Shown: one piece after another, positions 25,747-33,533 of the stretch
Position numbering within the stretch: the stretch's first letter is position 1
Layout of the letters: every line of letters starts with the position of its first letter
NCBI GenBank assembly: GCA_903826865.1
Contig: CAIKGD010000007.1
Coordinates: 62,001-126,000 of the forward strand
Origin: an uncultured Verrucomicrobiota bacterium
Lineage (GTDB): Bacteria > Verrucomicrobiota > Kiritimatiellia > Kiritimatiellales > Tichowtungiaceae
DNA length: 64,000 nucleotides
Direction of reading: 5' to 3'
Position numbers and translations under genes: made by a program
The notes under the pieces: generated by a model
Told to the model about the DNA's origin: nothing
The model's database searches: none
Seen by the model: only the letters and a program-made list of their open reading frames with translations

Positions 25747-25832
25747 TTCATCCTCCTTGGTTTGCTTCGTTACCTTCTATAAAAATCTGCTCTCCGCCCC
25801 ATGCTCCATGCCCTTTGCGCGGCTATCGCCGC

Positions 25833-26282
25833 TCACCACGCCCCTTCGCGGCGTCGATTCACATACGCCACCAGGTCGCGCAGCGGGATGCGCCAGTCCG
25901 AGCGCGTAGAATCCGCGCTGGCAATATTGAAAGCGTTCGGGAACTCGCCTGCGCGGATCTGATTGAGCACATGCTGGTCGGAGCAGTACATAGCGCGGGC
26001 GATGCGCACGGTCGTCAGCGGATCATCTGCCGGGAACCGGAAATAAAGCTGGTCGGCATACTGCGCGTTCAGATAGCTGATGAAATTTTTCAGCGGAATC
26101 CGGTATGCCTTCACCGTCGAGCCGTCGGTCGAAATATCCGTGGCCGCCATCCTGCCGGTATAAATCGCCGAATAAACATCGGACACCGGAACATTCAGCG
26201 CCTTCGCCGCCTCGACCGGGGTAATCGGATCGTGGCAAGGGATGCGGAAGTCGAACTCAAGCTGGGCGGTGGCGCAGTTCAT
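25833..26282 (-). CDS. Tandem excisionase-like HTH protein
   Basis: This 149-residue protein consists of two copies of one module. Copy 1 (about 11-75) reads FRIPCHDPITPVEAAKALNV ... YRIPLKNFISYLN. Copy 2 (about 80-146) reads FRFPADDPLTTVRIARAMYC ... WRIPLRDLVAYVN. Each looks like a MerR/excisionase winged helix. It probably binds DNA as a two-headed regulator. It lies near the repressor switch. Confidence 0.6.
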   Translation of the reverse strand: MNCATAQLEFDFRIPCHDPITPVEAAKALNVPVSDVYSAIYTGRMAATDISTDGSTVKAYRIPLKNFISYLNAQYADQLYFRFPADDPLTTVRIARAMYCSDQHVLNQIRAGEFPNAFNIASADSTRSDWRIPLRDLVAYVNRRREGAW

Positions 26283-26387
26283 GGTTATCAGTTAAGGGTT
26301 ATTGGTTGGGGAGTCCCGCCCGCCGGGCTGGCCGCGTGAGATGTGCGGTAACGCACGGCCAGTACTTCCCGGCGGGCTGGGTTTTCA

Positions 26388-27059
26388 TTACTTCAAGCCC
26401 TTGCGGGTTGTTTTGAGCAGCTCGACCGCCGCCTGAATATCCGCAGGCAGGGCGGAAATCACCTTGTTGCCGTTTCCGCGCACAATGCCGCACGGACGGC
26501 GCAGTTGGTTGATAATCGCCCGCTTAATGGAACGGGTTTCGTTGGCAAGCTGCCGGTCGCTCATCTTTGGGAAGTATTCCCGGAGCCAGACACCGATCGC
26601 CACCGCGCCGTCCAGCCGGTAAACCAGCCTCGCCTTGCAGTCCAGCTCGCGGGCTTCCAGCCGCTTCTTCACCGCCGCAATGCGGTATTCCAGCGAAACC
26701 AGCTCCGCCACTTCCGGCAACAGCTCGCCGGCCATCATGAACATTCCCGTCCGGCGCAACTGCGGAAGAACCTCTTCGCAGATCCAGTCCTGAAACTTTT
26801 CGGCATCCGGCGTGTTAGCCCGGAGCACCAGACGGTAAACATCCGGCTCGCGGAGAAAGCGCACATTCTGGATGCCGCCTGATGTCTTAAGGGGGTAGTG
26901 CAGAGCTACCCCCTTGCAGTGTTTTTTGATGGCATCTGGGGCGTTCTGAAAGCCGAGGGCTTCGGCCACGTCTTTGGCACAAAGAACGGGCTCGCCGTCC
27001 ATAATGCCGCCGCGAATCTCGTTGGTCTCGAATTGGAACAATTGCAGTGCTGTCGTCAT
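26388..27059 (-). CDS. BRO-family (Bro-N) antirepressor-like protein
   Basis: A 223-residue protein with an N-terminal Bro-N domain (about 5-110: FETNEIRGGIMDGEPVLCAK, DVAEALGFQNAPDAIKKHC, FLREPDVYRLVLRA, FQDWICEEVLPQLRRTG). The C-terminal helical part ends RKGLK. Such proteins act as phage antirepressors or DNA-binding regulators. The ATG overlaps the stop of the truncated Bro-like gene upstream. Confidence 0.75.
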   Translation of the reverse strand: MTTALQLFQFETNEIRGGIMDGEPVLCAKDVAEALGFQNAPDAIKKHCKGVALHYPLKTSGGIQNVRFLREPDVYRLVLRANTPDAEKFQDWICEEVLPQLRRTGMFMMAGELLPEVAELVSLEYRIAAVKKRLEARELDCKARLVYRLDGAVAIGVWLREYFPKMSDRQLANETRSIKRAIINQLRRPCGIVRGNGNKVISALPADIQAAVELLKTTRKGLK

Positions 27060-27307
27060 TTGGTCTCTCCTTCTTGGTTTGGATTGCTTGAAATCGGTTG
27101 GGGGCGCAGGGCTGGAACTTCGATAAACAAATCAGCCGTCAGGCGGGACATCGTTCCGTCGTCTATAAACTTCTTGCCCCGTACAACGGCTGGAAGAACC
27201 TCGTGGGTAAGCCAGCGCTGAAACGCTCTGGCGGCGGGTTCCCGATGCTGGAAAAGCCGCTGAAGCCACCCGTCGTCTTGAAGCACCTCTAAAAGCGGGT
27301 CGCTCAT
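27056..27307 (-). CDS. Short Bro-N fragment-like protein
   Basis: This 83-residue protein matches only the C-terminal half of a Bro-N domain (LLEVLQDDGW...AARAFQRWLTHEVLPAVVR), the same segment as FQDWICEEVLPQLRR in the next gene. It lacks the first half of the domain. It could be a truncated paralogue or a small modulator. It starts at ATG 27307, or GTG 27310, overlapping the upstream stop. Confidence 0.55.
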   Translation of the reverse strand: MSDPLLEVLQDDGWLQRLFQHREPAARAFQRWLTHEVLPAVVRGKKFIDDGTMSRLTADLFIEVPALRPQPISSNPNQEGETK

Positions 27308-27465
27308 CACTTCACCTCCCGATAATGAACCTTTTTCATGATGCGATCTGAATGGCGTTTTCCGTTAAGAACCAGCCATAGATGCGCTCGCGAAACGTTC
27401 ATTCTCCTGGCCTCTGCGGCGACCCCGTGAAGTTTTCCTGTATTCATGTCTCGAATTACGGCCAT
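27307..27465 (-). CDS. Small HTH protein, first early gene
   Basis: This 52-residue product has an HTH (VAAEARRMNVSRAHLWLVL, then NGKRHSDRIMKK). AAAGG lies upstream. It is the first gene of the leftward operon, 30 bp from the palindromic operator, a place comparable to Mu ner. It may act as a Cro/Ner-like switch. Confidence 0.6.
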   Translation of the reverse strand: MAVIRDMNTGKLHGVAAEARRMNVSRAHLWLVLNGKRHSDRIMKKVHYREVK

Positions 27466-27494
27466 CTCTTTTTCCTTTGGTTTTTTCTGCTTTG

Positions 27495-27513
27495 TGTTAC
27501 GTTTCCCGTAACA
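27495..27513. promoter_or_regulatory. Palindromic operator in the early/repressor switch
   Basis: TGTTACGTTTCCCGTAACA has perfect 7-bp arms around TTTCC. It lies in the 79-bp gap between the divergent HTH gene and the repressor, where the early and repressor promoters must be. It is the best candidate binding site for the repressor or the small HTH protein. Confidence 0.65.
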
Positions 27514-27544
27514 GTGATTACAAAACTAATTCAGAACTGATTTG

Positions 27545-28054
27545 ATGACAAGCGGAAAAAACAGAATTAAATCAGAATTTTTGCGACGCTTCGATCTAGC
27601 CCGCAAAAAGCGCGGTTTTATTGAGGATAAGGATGTCGCGCAGGCCGCAGGAATTTCAGCTCCAAGTATAAGCGGGTGGCGCAATACCCCCAGTTTTCCA
27701 TCTAAACGAACGATTAGAGATCTGGCGGTAGCTTTGCACGTCTCAGAAGAATGGCTGTCGTGTGTTTCTGATTCAGAACCGAATTGGGTGACAATCGCAA
27801 ACGACGAGCCAGACCATTATACCGTGCGCAAGGAGTTCAAGGCCGGAACGCTTCGCAGTTCGGAACTTCCAGGTATCCATGAAGCAGACGATGGGGCCAT
27901 CGAAGAGAATGCCGACTATTTTTACAACGAACTGGTTAAGCCTCACGGCATCAAGGCGCGTCCGGGAAACATTCACTCTCTGATTCAATATCTGGTTGAA
28001 ATGCAGGAACGATCGGTGAAATACTGGCACAACAAAAACAGGAGTGATCGATGA
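27545..28054 (+). CDS. Phage repressor (XRE-type HTH)
   Basis: A 169-residue protein from ATG 27545. The N-terminal HTH (DKDVAQAAGISAPSISGWRN, about 28-47, continued by PSFPSKRTIRDLAVALHVSE) is of XRE/CI type. The C-terminal part has no recognisable peptidase motif, so induction need not use RecA. It lies divergent from the early operon. No clear Shine-Dalgarno precedes the ATG. It is coupled to the next gene by ATGA. Confidence 0.7.
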   Translation: MTSGKNRIKSEFLRRFDLARKKRGFIEDKDVAQAAGISAPSISGWRNTPSFPSKRTIRDLAVALHVSEEWLSCVSDSEPNWVTIANDEPDHYTVRKEFKAGTLRSSELPGIHEADDGAIEENADYFYNELVKPHGIKARPGNIHSLIQYLVEMQERSVKYWHNKNRSDR

Positions 28055-28428
28055 AAAAGATAATGATGGCGGCGATGTGCATGCTGGTTGCAGGTCTTGT
28101 GCAGGCAATAGAATTTAACGAAATCCGCAAGAATACCGATGGGGCGACGACTGCACAGTTTGAAGCTTACGCCAACCCTTTGCTTGGCTCCCGCGTCTAT
28201 TGGAAGGGCTGGGTGCGCGATGTCGAGACGGCTTCCGGAGACCAGTGCAAGGTAGAGATCGACATGGATAACCCGGCCAACGGATACACGTCTTACGACG
28301 TGGTGATCTATCTTCCGGCCTACAAAGCCATGAAACTCAAACCTAAAGAGCCAATCAGCTTCAACGGCAAAATTGAAAAAATCAGCAAGTTATTCGGTGC
28401 TACCGTTTATCTTTCCGACGTTCAGTAA
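28051..28428 (+). CDS. Exported OB-fold-like protein coupled to the repressor
   Basis: This 125-residue protein has a signal peptide (MKKIMMAAMCMLVAGLVQA) and a beta-rich domain (VYWKGWVRDVETASGDQCKV ... ISFNGKIEKISKLFGATVYL), like small exported OB-fold proteins. Its ATG overlaps the repressor stop and a terminator follows, so it should be made in the lysogen. This suggests lysogenic conversion, for example superinfection exclusion. The function is inferred, not shown. Confidence 0.65.
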   Translation: MKKIMMAAMCMLVAGLVQAIEFNEIRKNTDGATTAQFEAYANPLLGSRVYWKGWVRDVETASGDQCKVEIDMDNPANGYTSYDVVIYLPAYKAMKLKPKEPISFNGKIEKISKLFGATVYLSDVQ

Positions 28429-28467
28429 ATCCAGTTGCTAGCAACTGGATCTACAAACAAACCCCGC

Positions 28468-28491
28468 AGCCCGCATTCGTGCGGGCTTTTT
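28468..28491 (+). terminator. Rho-independent terminator of the repressor operon
   Basis: AGCCCGCA-TTCG-TGCGGGCT followed by TTTT. The 8-bp stem with a UUCG loop ends the lysogeny transcript 40 bp after the exported protein gene. Confidence 0.85.
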
Positions 28492-28594
28492 CGTGTCGCG
28501 CCTTTGCGTCTTTGCGAGAACTCCTCGCACCTTTCCCTATTAGAACCGCATCCCAACTCAGCCAACCGCGACCCGTCCGGCATTGTGCATTTAT

Positions 28595-28617
28595 GTTTTC
28601 ATGGGCACCATGAAAAC
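28595..28617. promoter_or_regulatory. Large palindrome upstream of the late operon
   Basis: GTTTTCATGG and CCATGAAAAC are perfect 10-bp arms around GCA. It lies 60 bp before the first late gene and after the repressor terminator, so it is a candidate site for the late activator. The rest of 28429-28677 holds word repeats (28495-28540, 28622-28650). Confidence 0.55.
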
Positions 28618-28677
28618 GACATCCGCTTTTATAGTTCATAGTTCATCGTTAATCCTTCGCTCCCCCGGGAGGTTCGT

Positions 28678-29085
28678 ATGAACGGCACCGACGCCACCGC
28701 CCTTGGAGAATGGGTCAAGATCGCGTTTTACGTCATCGGCTCGCTGGCCGGTATCGCCGTCAGCCTTAATCAGTTCCGCCGCAAGCCACATATCGACGTG
28801 GATCTGTCCAGCATCACCAGTCGGCTCGAAACAGTCGAAGACTCGCTGACGAAGAAACAGGACTCCATGCTCTGCGGACCATCACACGCAGCCTTTCAGG
28901 CGACGCTCGCGTCAATTCTCGCCGACAATGACCGCCGCGACCGCATTACCAAGGATCAATTTCAAGCCGTAGCTGTGGCGCTCGGCGAATTACGGAAAGA
29001 ATTTCGCGAGGAAATCCACGGCCTTAATGTGAGATCTGACAATGTTCTGAAGGCCGTTTCGCGTTTAGAAGGGAAGGTCGAATGA
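28678..29085 (+). CDS. Mu gp25/DUF2730-like membrane protein
   Basis: This 135-residue protein has one N-terminal membrane helix (WVKIAFYVIGSLAGIAVSLN, about 12-31) and a long coiled-coil region (ITSRLETVEDSLTKKQD ... NVLKAVSRLEGKVE). This fits the DUF2730 protein found before the terminase genes of Mu-like phages. A role in lysis (spanin-like) or at the membrane is possible. GGGAGG precedes the ATG; the stop overlaps the next start. Confidence 0.55.
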   Translation: MNGTDATALGEWVKIAFYVIGSLAGIAVSLNQFRRKPHIDVDLSSITSRLETVEDSLTKKQDSMLCGPSHAAFQATLASILADNDRRDRITKDQFQAVAVALGELRKEFREEIHGLNVRSDNVLKAVSRLEGKVE

Positions 29086-29321
29086 ATATCAAACTGGCCA
29101 TTTTAGTCTACCTGAAGGCCTGCGGTGATTGGGCATCAACAAAACCTCTTTTGAAAACAGCTGTTCAGTCCAGCCTCGGCGGTCAGATTGGTGACGGTGA
29201 GTTTAACGACGCCCTGGTGCAGCTGAAAGACAAAGGCCTGGTCGGAACCCGCCTCGACGATGTCACCAACGACACCCGCTACTTCATCACCGAAACCGGA
29301 AAAACGAGGGTGGCGCAATGA
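29082..29321 (+). CDS. Mu gp26-like winged-helix protein
   Basis: A 79-residue protein with a winged-helix fold pattern (LAILVYLKACGDWASTKPLL ... GDGEFNDALVQLKDKGLVGT ... YFITETGKTRV). It is in the place of Mu gp26, between DUF2730 and the small terminase. It overlaps both neighbours by ATGA. Confidence 0.6.
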   Translation: MNIKLAILVYLKACGDWASTKPLLKTAVQSSLGGQIGDGEFNDALVQLKDKGLVGTRLDDVTNDTRYFITETGKTRVAQ

Positions 29322-29641
29322 GCGGGACAAAGGCATCTGGCACAAAGGCACAGAGCGCTGATAACTCATCGTTCATCATTGAGCGTTTAGATGCCGTCTC
29401 CGCTAAACGCGCTTTGCAGTCGGCCTATGACCGCATCGATGGAGTGCGCAAGACCATCTTCGGTTCCCGAGCCAACCAGCTCGACCACTCTCTGCGGGAA
29501 CTCTCTATCGCCATCACCGCACTGCGCGACGCGGATCGCGTTGGAAATGAAGTCAGCATCACATCGGGCATTAAGGACCTCGGAGAAAAAGCGCTCAAGC
29601 GCCGCAATCTCAAGCCCGCCCGCACGGGAGGTGCTGCATGA
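29318..29641 (+). CDS. Hypothetical phage protein
   Basis: This 107-residue protein's first 20 residues (SGTKASGTKAQSADNSSF) derive from word repeats at 29326-29385. The remaining helical part (KRALQSAYDRIDGVRKTIFG ... LRELSIAITALRDADRV) may start at an internal site. The function is unknown; it is coupled to the small terminase. Confidence 0.5.
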   Translation: MSGTKASGTKAQSADNSSFIIERLDAVSAKRALQSAYDRIDGVRKTIFGSRANQLDHSLRELSIAITALRDADRVGNEVSITSGIKDLGEKALKRRNLKPARTGGAA

Positions 29642-30144
29642 AAACACGAAGCGATTCCAAACTGGCCCCGCACGAAGATTTCATTTTTGAGCGCCTGGTT
29701 GATGGTAACGTGAGTTACCAAACCGTTGCCGATGAACTCCAGAAATCACTCGGAGTCCGGACGTCGGCCAGTGCGCTCAGTTCTTATTTTTCGAAGCACT
29801 CCTGGCGCTGGCGCGCCGAACGCGCCTCCGCGCAGGCCGACGCCATTAAAAAGGCGCTGCTAAAAGATGGCAAGAATTTCACCGCCGCCAAAGCCGCCGC
29901 GATCGCCCAGCGCGAGTTTGAATTGTCTGCCAGCAACCTCAGCGTCAAAGACCTCGTCGCTTTGCGCGGAATTGATCTCAAGGCCAAAGCGATTGACCAG
30001 CAGCAGGCCGCGCTTGATCTGCGCGTCCGCGAGTTCGAACAGAAGCTGGCTGAAACACGCAGCGTTCTCGAACGCGCCAAGTCAAAAGGCTCGATCGATA
30101 AGGCCACCATCGCTGAAATCGAAGAGAAACTCGGAATGCTTTAA
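29638..30144 (+). CDS. Small terminase subunit (Mu gp27-like, DUF3486)
   Basis: This 168-residue protein has an N-terminal HTH (SYQTVADELQKSLGVRTSAS) and a long coiled coil (LDLRVREFEQKLAETRSVLE), the plan of Mu gp27. It recognises phage DNA and starts packaging together with the large subunit that follows. Confidence 0.75.
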   Translation: MKTRSDSKLAPHEDFIFERLVDGNVSYQTVADELQKSLGVRTSASALSSYFSKHSWRWRAERASAQADAIKKALLKDGKNFTAAKAAAIAQREFELSASNLSVKDLVALRGIDLKAKAIDQQQAALDLRVREFEQKLAETRSVLERAKSKGSIDKATIAEIEEKLGML

Positions 30145-31550
30145 TGAAGGCTCTGCCGTCAAAGTTTTTTCTGCCGTACCAGGCGAAGTGGATCAAAGAC
30201 GATTCACGCCTGAAGATCATGCAGAAGTGCCGCCAGATTGGATTGAGCTGGTCTACGGCCTATGCGCTCGACCGCGATACAGCGCCCAGCGATGCCCGCA
30301 ACGACGTCTGGGTTTCCAGCCGCGACGATATTCAGGCACGGCTTTTTCTGGAAGACTGCAAGGCCTTTGCAGGCATCCTGCAGATGGCCGCCGCCGACCT
30401 CGGAGAGCAGGTGGTTGATCCGGATCGTAAGATCAGCGCCTATGTCCTGCAGTTCGCCAACGGCAAGCGGATCAACTCCATGTCCAGCAACCCGGACGCG
30501 CAGGCCGGTAAGCGCGGCACCCGCGTACTCGATGAGTTCGCGCTGCATCCTGATCCGCGCAAGCTCTACGCCATTGCGTACCCCGGTATAACCTGGGGTG
30601 GCTCGATGCAGATCATCTCGACGCATCGCGGCAGCCAGAATCTGTTTAACGAACTGGTTCAGGAAATCCTGCACAAGGGAAATCCGAAAGGCTTCAGCTT
30701 GCATACCGTCACGCTGCAGGATGCCATCGACCAGGGCTTTCTCGAAAAGCTGAAAACAAAACTGCCGCCCGACGATGCGCGGCAGGAAATGGATGCAGGG
30801 GAATACTTCGATTTTATCCGTGCCGGTTGTCCGGACGAAGAAACCTTCCAGCAGGAATACATGTGCCAGCCGTCCGACGACGCCAGCGCCTTCCTGACCT
30901 ACGATCTCATCCGGGGCTGTGAGTATCCCGCCAATGAGCCATGGGAAAAAACAATCCGCGAACTTGCTGAGTGCAAAAATCCGCTTTATCTGGGTGTGGA
31001 CGTTGGGCGCGATCATGACCTCACCGTCATGTGGTTGCTTGAAAAATTCGGTGGCGTTTTCTTTACCCGCAAAAAAATCGAGCTGCGCGGTGAGACCTTC
31101 GACTCGCAAGAACAAAAGCATAACGAATTACTGTCTCTGCCGATGCTGCGACGCGACTGCATCGATGCCACCGGCATCGGCCGCCAGTTCGCCGAACGCG
31201 CCCAGCAGCGGTTTGGAACCTACAAAGTCGAGCAGGTGCAATTCACCGGCCCGGTCAAAGAAGAGCTGGCCTATCCGCTGCGTGCCGCCTTCGAAGACAA
31301 GTCCGTCCGTATCCCGAACGACGAACTGGTTCGCGCAGATCTCCGCGCCGTAAAAAAAGAAACCACCGCCAGCGGAAACATCCGCTTCACCGCCGATCGC
31401 GGCAAGAACGGCCACGCTGACCGCTTCTGGGCGCTCGCCTTGGCACTCCATGCCGGGAAAGACATTGGCGGCGGCGGAATGCCGGTCCGCATCGATGCGC
31501 GTCCGGCGCGCAGCGCCTTTAACCGAAAAGACAGGAGCGTTTTAGCATGA
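30144..31550 (+). CDS. Large terminase subunit (Mu gp28-like)
   Basis: This 468-residue protein's ATPase part starts FFLPYQAKWIKDDSRLKIMQ, with the variant Walker A CRQIGLSW and Walker B-like VLDEFALH. The C-terminal nuclease domain begins YLGVDVGRDHDLTVMWLLEK and includes DATGIGRQFAE. It is the motor that packages DNA by headful into the prohead. The start overlaps the small subunit (TAATG). Confidence 0.88.
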   Translation: MKALPSKFFLPYQAKWIKDDSRLKIMQKCRQIGLSWSTAYALDRDTAPSDARNDVWVSSRDDIQARLFLEDCKAFAGILQMAAADLGEQVVDPDRKISAYVLQFANGKRINSMSSNPDAQAGKRGTRVLDEFALHPDPRKLYAIAYPGITWGGSMQIISTHRGSQNLFNELVQEILHKGNPKGFSLHTVTLQDAIDQGFLEKLKTKLPPDDARQEMDAGEYFDFIRAGCPDEETFQQEYMCQPSDDASAFLTYDLIRGCEYPANEPWEKTIRELAECKNPLYLGVDVGRDHDLTVMWLLEKFGGVFFTRKKIELRGETFDSQEQKHNELLSLPMLRRDCIDATGIGRQFAERAQQRFGTYKVEQVQFTGPVKEELAYPLRAAFEDKSVRIPNDELVRADLRAVKKETTASGNIRFTADRGKNGHADRFWALALALHAGKDIGGGGMPVRIDARPARSAFNRKDRSVLA

Positions 31551-33142
31551 GCACCTTGAAAAAACAGATTGAGCAACTCAATAAAGTCCGTGACCAGTAC
31601 AACCCGCTGCGGTCGCTGACGATGTCCGCCGCCGTCTCGCGCCTGGAGCAGGCCGAGCGCGGGATCTACTGCGATTTGCAGTGGACGTACCGCACGCTGG
31701 AAAAACGCTATGCCGTTCTGCGCGGCCTCAAGCGCCTGCGCCTGGGCGCACTGCTCGAAATGGATTGGGACATCCGCACCTTCCCGGAAGACCAGCTGCC
31801 GAAAGGCTGCACGCAGGCCGATGCCGACGCGCAGGCCGACCGGCTCCGCGCCGTGTATGAAAACATCGCCAACCTGCGCGAAGCAATCAAGGCGCTGGGA
31901 ATGGCCGAGTTTCGCGGGTTCGCCTTTTTGGAAAAGACCGGCGAGAACGGACAGCCTGTAAAGAATCCGTCGGAGATCCGCAGCCTTCAGCCGATCGAAC
32001 AATGGTTTTGGCTCAAGGACCGCGCCGGAAAGTGGCGCTTCGATCCAGCCTTCGCCCGATCTGATGCCTCCGGAGTTGAAGCCGATCTTTCCACGCTTAT
32101 TTTCCGTGAGGTAGAAGACCCGATCAATGAAATAGGCATCGTCTGCTTCATCTACGAAGCGCTCGGCAAAAAGGACTACGCGGGCTTCATCGAAGTGTTC
32201 GGCATCCCTTCCACCTTTTTCATCGCGCCACAGGGCGTCAACTCCGACGACATGGCCAAGTGGCAGGCGATGGCTGATGCCCTGATGGGCGACCAGCGTG
32301 GCGTGCTTCCGGCCGGATCAGACGTCAAGACAGTTGGCGGCGATGTGCGCGGTGTCAGCCCGTTCGAGAATTTCATCAAGCTCACCCGCGAGGATCTGGT
32401 GCTGGCCGGAACCAGCGGCAAGCTGACGATGCTGACTGAAAGCGGATCAGGCACGCTGGCCGGTGGCGCGCACATGGACGTTTTTGAAAAGCTGGCCGCC
32501 GGTGACGCCCGCGAAATTTCAGAGATGTTCCAGAATGCAATCGACATTCCGCTGCTCAAAGCCGAGTTCCCGAACAAGCCGGTACTGGCATGGTTCGAGA
32601 TCGCCGCCGAAGAAATCGAAGACACGGCTGCTTTTGTCGACAACGTCACCAAACTTGCCGCCCAGGGATTTATCACCGAACCCGATCAGGTCATGGAAAA
32701 GACCGGTCTGCGCGTTCAATACCGCGAACCGTCACAGCCGGTTCAGCCGTTCGCGAACAGAGGTCAGGGGTCAGAGGTCAAAGGTCAGACATGGCTTGGC
32801 CGTCTATTCAATCGTCAGCCAGCCGCCAGCACCCAGCAGCCGGGAACCGACGCTCTGCTCAAAAGCGCTCGCTCCGTCATCGCCCAGGCGACTGCATCAG
32901 ATCTGAAGCCGGTCGCCGACCGCCTCGCGCAGATCCTCGATGAGACTCCGGACGGCGAGCTGCTCGCCGCCTTGGAAAAATTCCGCGACACCGAACTGCC
33001 GGAGCTGGCCAAAAAGGCACTGGCCGGAACAGCCGGGGCCGAGGCTCTGGCCGACACCCTGACCGCCGCCTTGTTCAATGGAATTGAACAGGGGTCAGGA
33101 GTCGGGGATCAGGGGTCAGCAAAAACAGGGAAAAAGGCATGA
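31547..33142 (+). CDS. DUF935 portal protein (Mu gp29-like)
   Basis: This 531-residue protein shows the DUF935 portal pattern: WTYRTLEKRYAVLRGLKRLR, EMDWDIRTFPEDQ, GFAFLEK, DYAGFIEVFGIPSTFF and DIPLLKAEFPNKPVLAWFEI. Twelve copies form the DNA entry ring of the head. Two word-repeat insertions are seen (RGQGSEVKGQ at about 404 and GSGVGDQGSAK at the C-terminus). It overlaps the terminase gene by ATGA. Confidence 0.85.
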   Translation: MSTLKKQIEQLNKVRDQYNPLRSLTMSAAVSRLEQAERGIYCDLQWTYRTLEKRYAVLRGLKRLRLGALLEMDWDIRTFPEDQLPKGCTQADADAQADRLRAVYENIANLREAIKALGMAEFRGFAFLEKTGENGQPVKNPSEIRSLQPIEQWFWLKDRAGKWRFDPAFARSDASGVEADLSTLIFREVEDPINEIGIVCFIYEALGKKDYAGFIEVFGIPSTFFIAPQGVNSDDMAKWQAMADALMGDQRGVLPAGSDVKTVGGDVRGVSPFENFIKLTREDLVLAGTSGKLTMLTESGSGTLAGGAHMDVFEKLAAGDAREISEMFQNAIDIPLLKAEFPNKPVLAWFEIAAEEIEDTAAFVDNVTKLAAQGFITEPDQVMEKTGLRVQYREPSQPVQPFANRGQGSEVKGQTWLGRLFNRQPAASTQQPGTDALLKSARSVIAQATASDLKPVADRLAQILDETPDGELLAALEKFRDTELPELAKKALAGTAGAEALADTLTAALFNGIEQGSGVGDQGSAKTGKKA

Positions 33143-33533
33143 AATCGGCAATGGCGATAAAACCGCCGGAAACGGCCCTGTGGCCGCGAGTGATTTTTGC
33201 CGCCCTCTTACGCGACATAACGGGCGGTCGCGTTTTTGCAATGGCAAAGAATAAAAATGCAAGACAAGTCCGCCGGTCGGTTAGCGGTCAGACGTCAGAA
33301 ATCAGAAGTCAGCCGGAAAAACCAGCGGTCAAAGGTCAGAAATCAGAAGTCAGCCTGCTGATCTCTGATCTCCGATCTCTGACCTCTGGCGTAAAGCTCC
33401 GCTTCTACGCAGTCGCCCTCCGTTTCAAGCGCTGTCCACTGACCTCTGACCGCCGATCTCTGACTTCTAAAACCCGTGCCAACCCAGCCAAACGCTCCCG
33501 CTGCTTTTTTACTGAACCTGCGAGGATGTGCTC
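33143..33533 (+). other. Gap rich in degenerate word repeats
   Basis: This nearly 400-bp stretch between portal and protease genes is mostly imperfect copies of GTCAGAGGTCAGA/TCTGATCTCTGAC in both orientations (33280-33475). An open frame from 33139 (132 residues, coupled by ATGA to the portal gene) crosses it; its first 45 residues might be real, while the rest is repeat translation (for example KSEVSLLISDLRSLTSG). Mu-like phages carry the F head gene here; this phage has it at 43548. Confidence 0.55.

Noticed and set aside
27545-28054. LexA-type self-cleaving repressor
   Set aside because: No Ala-Gly cleavage site with Ser/Lys peptidase motifs is visible in the C-terminal part.
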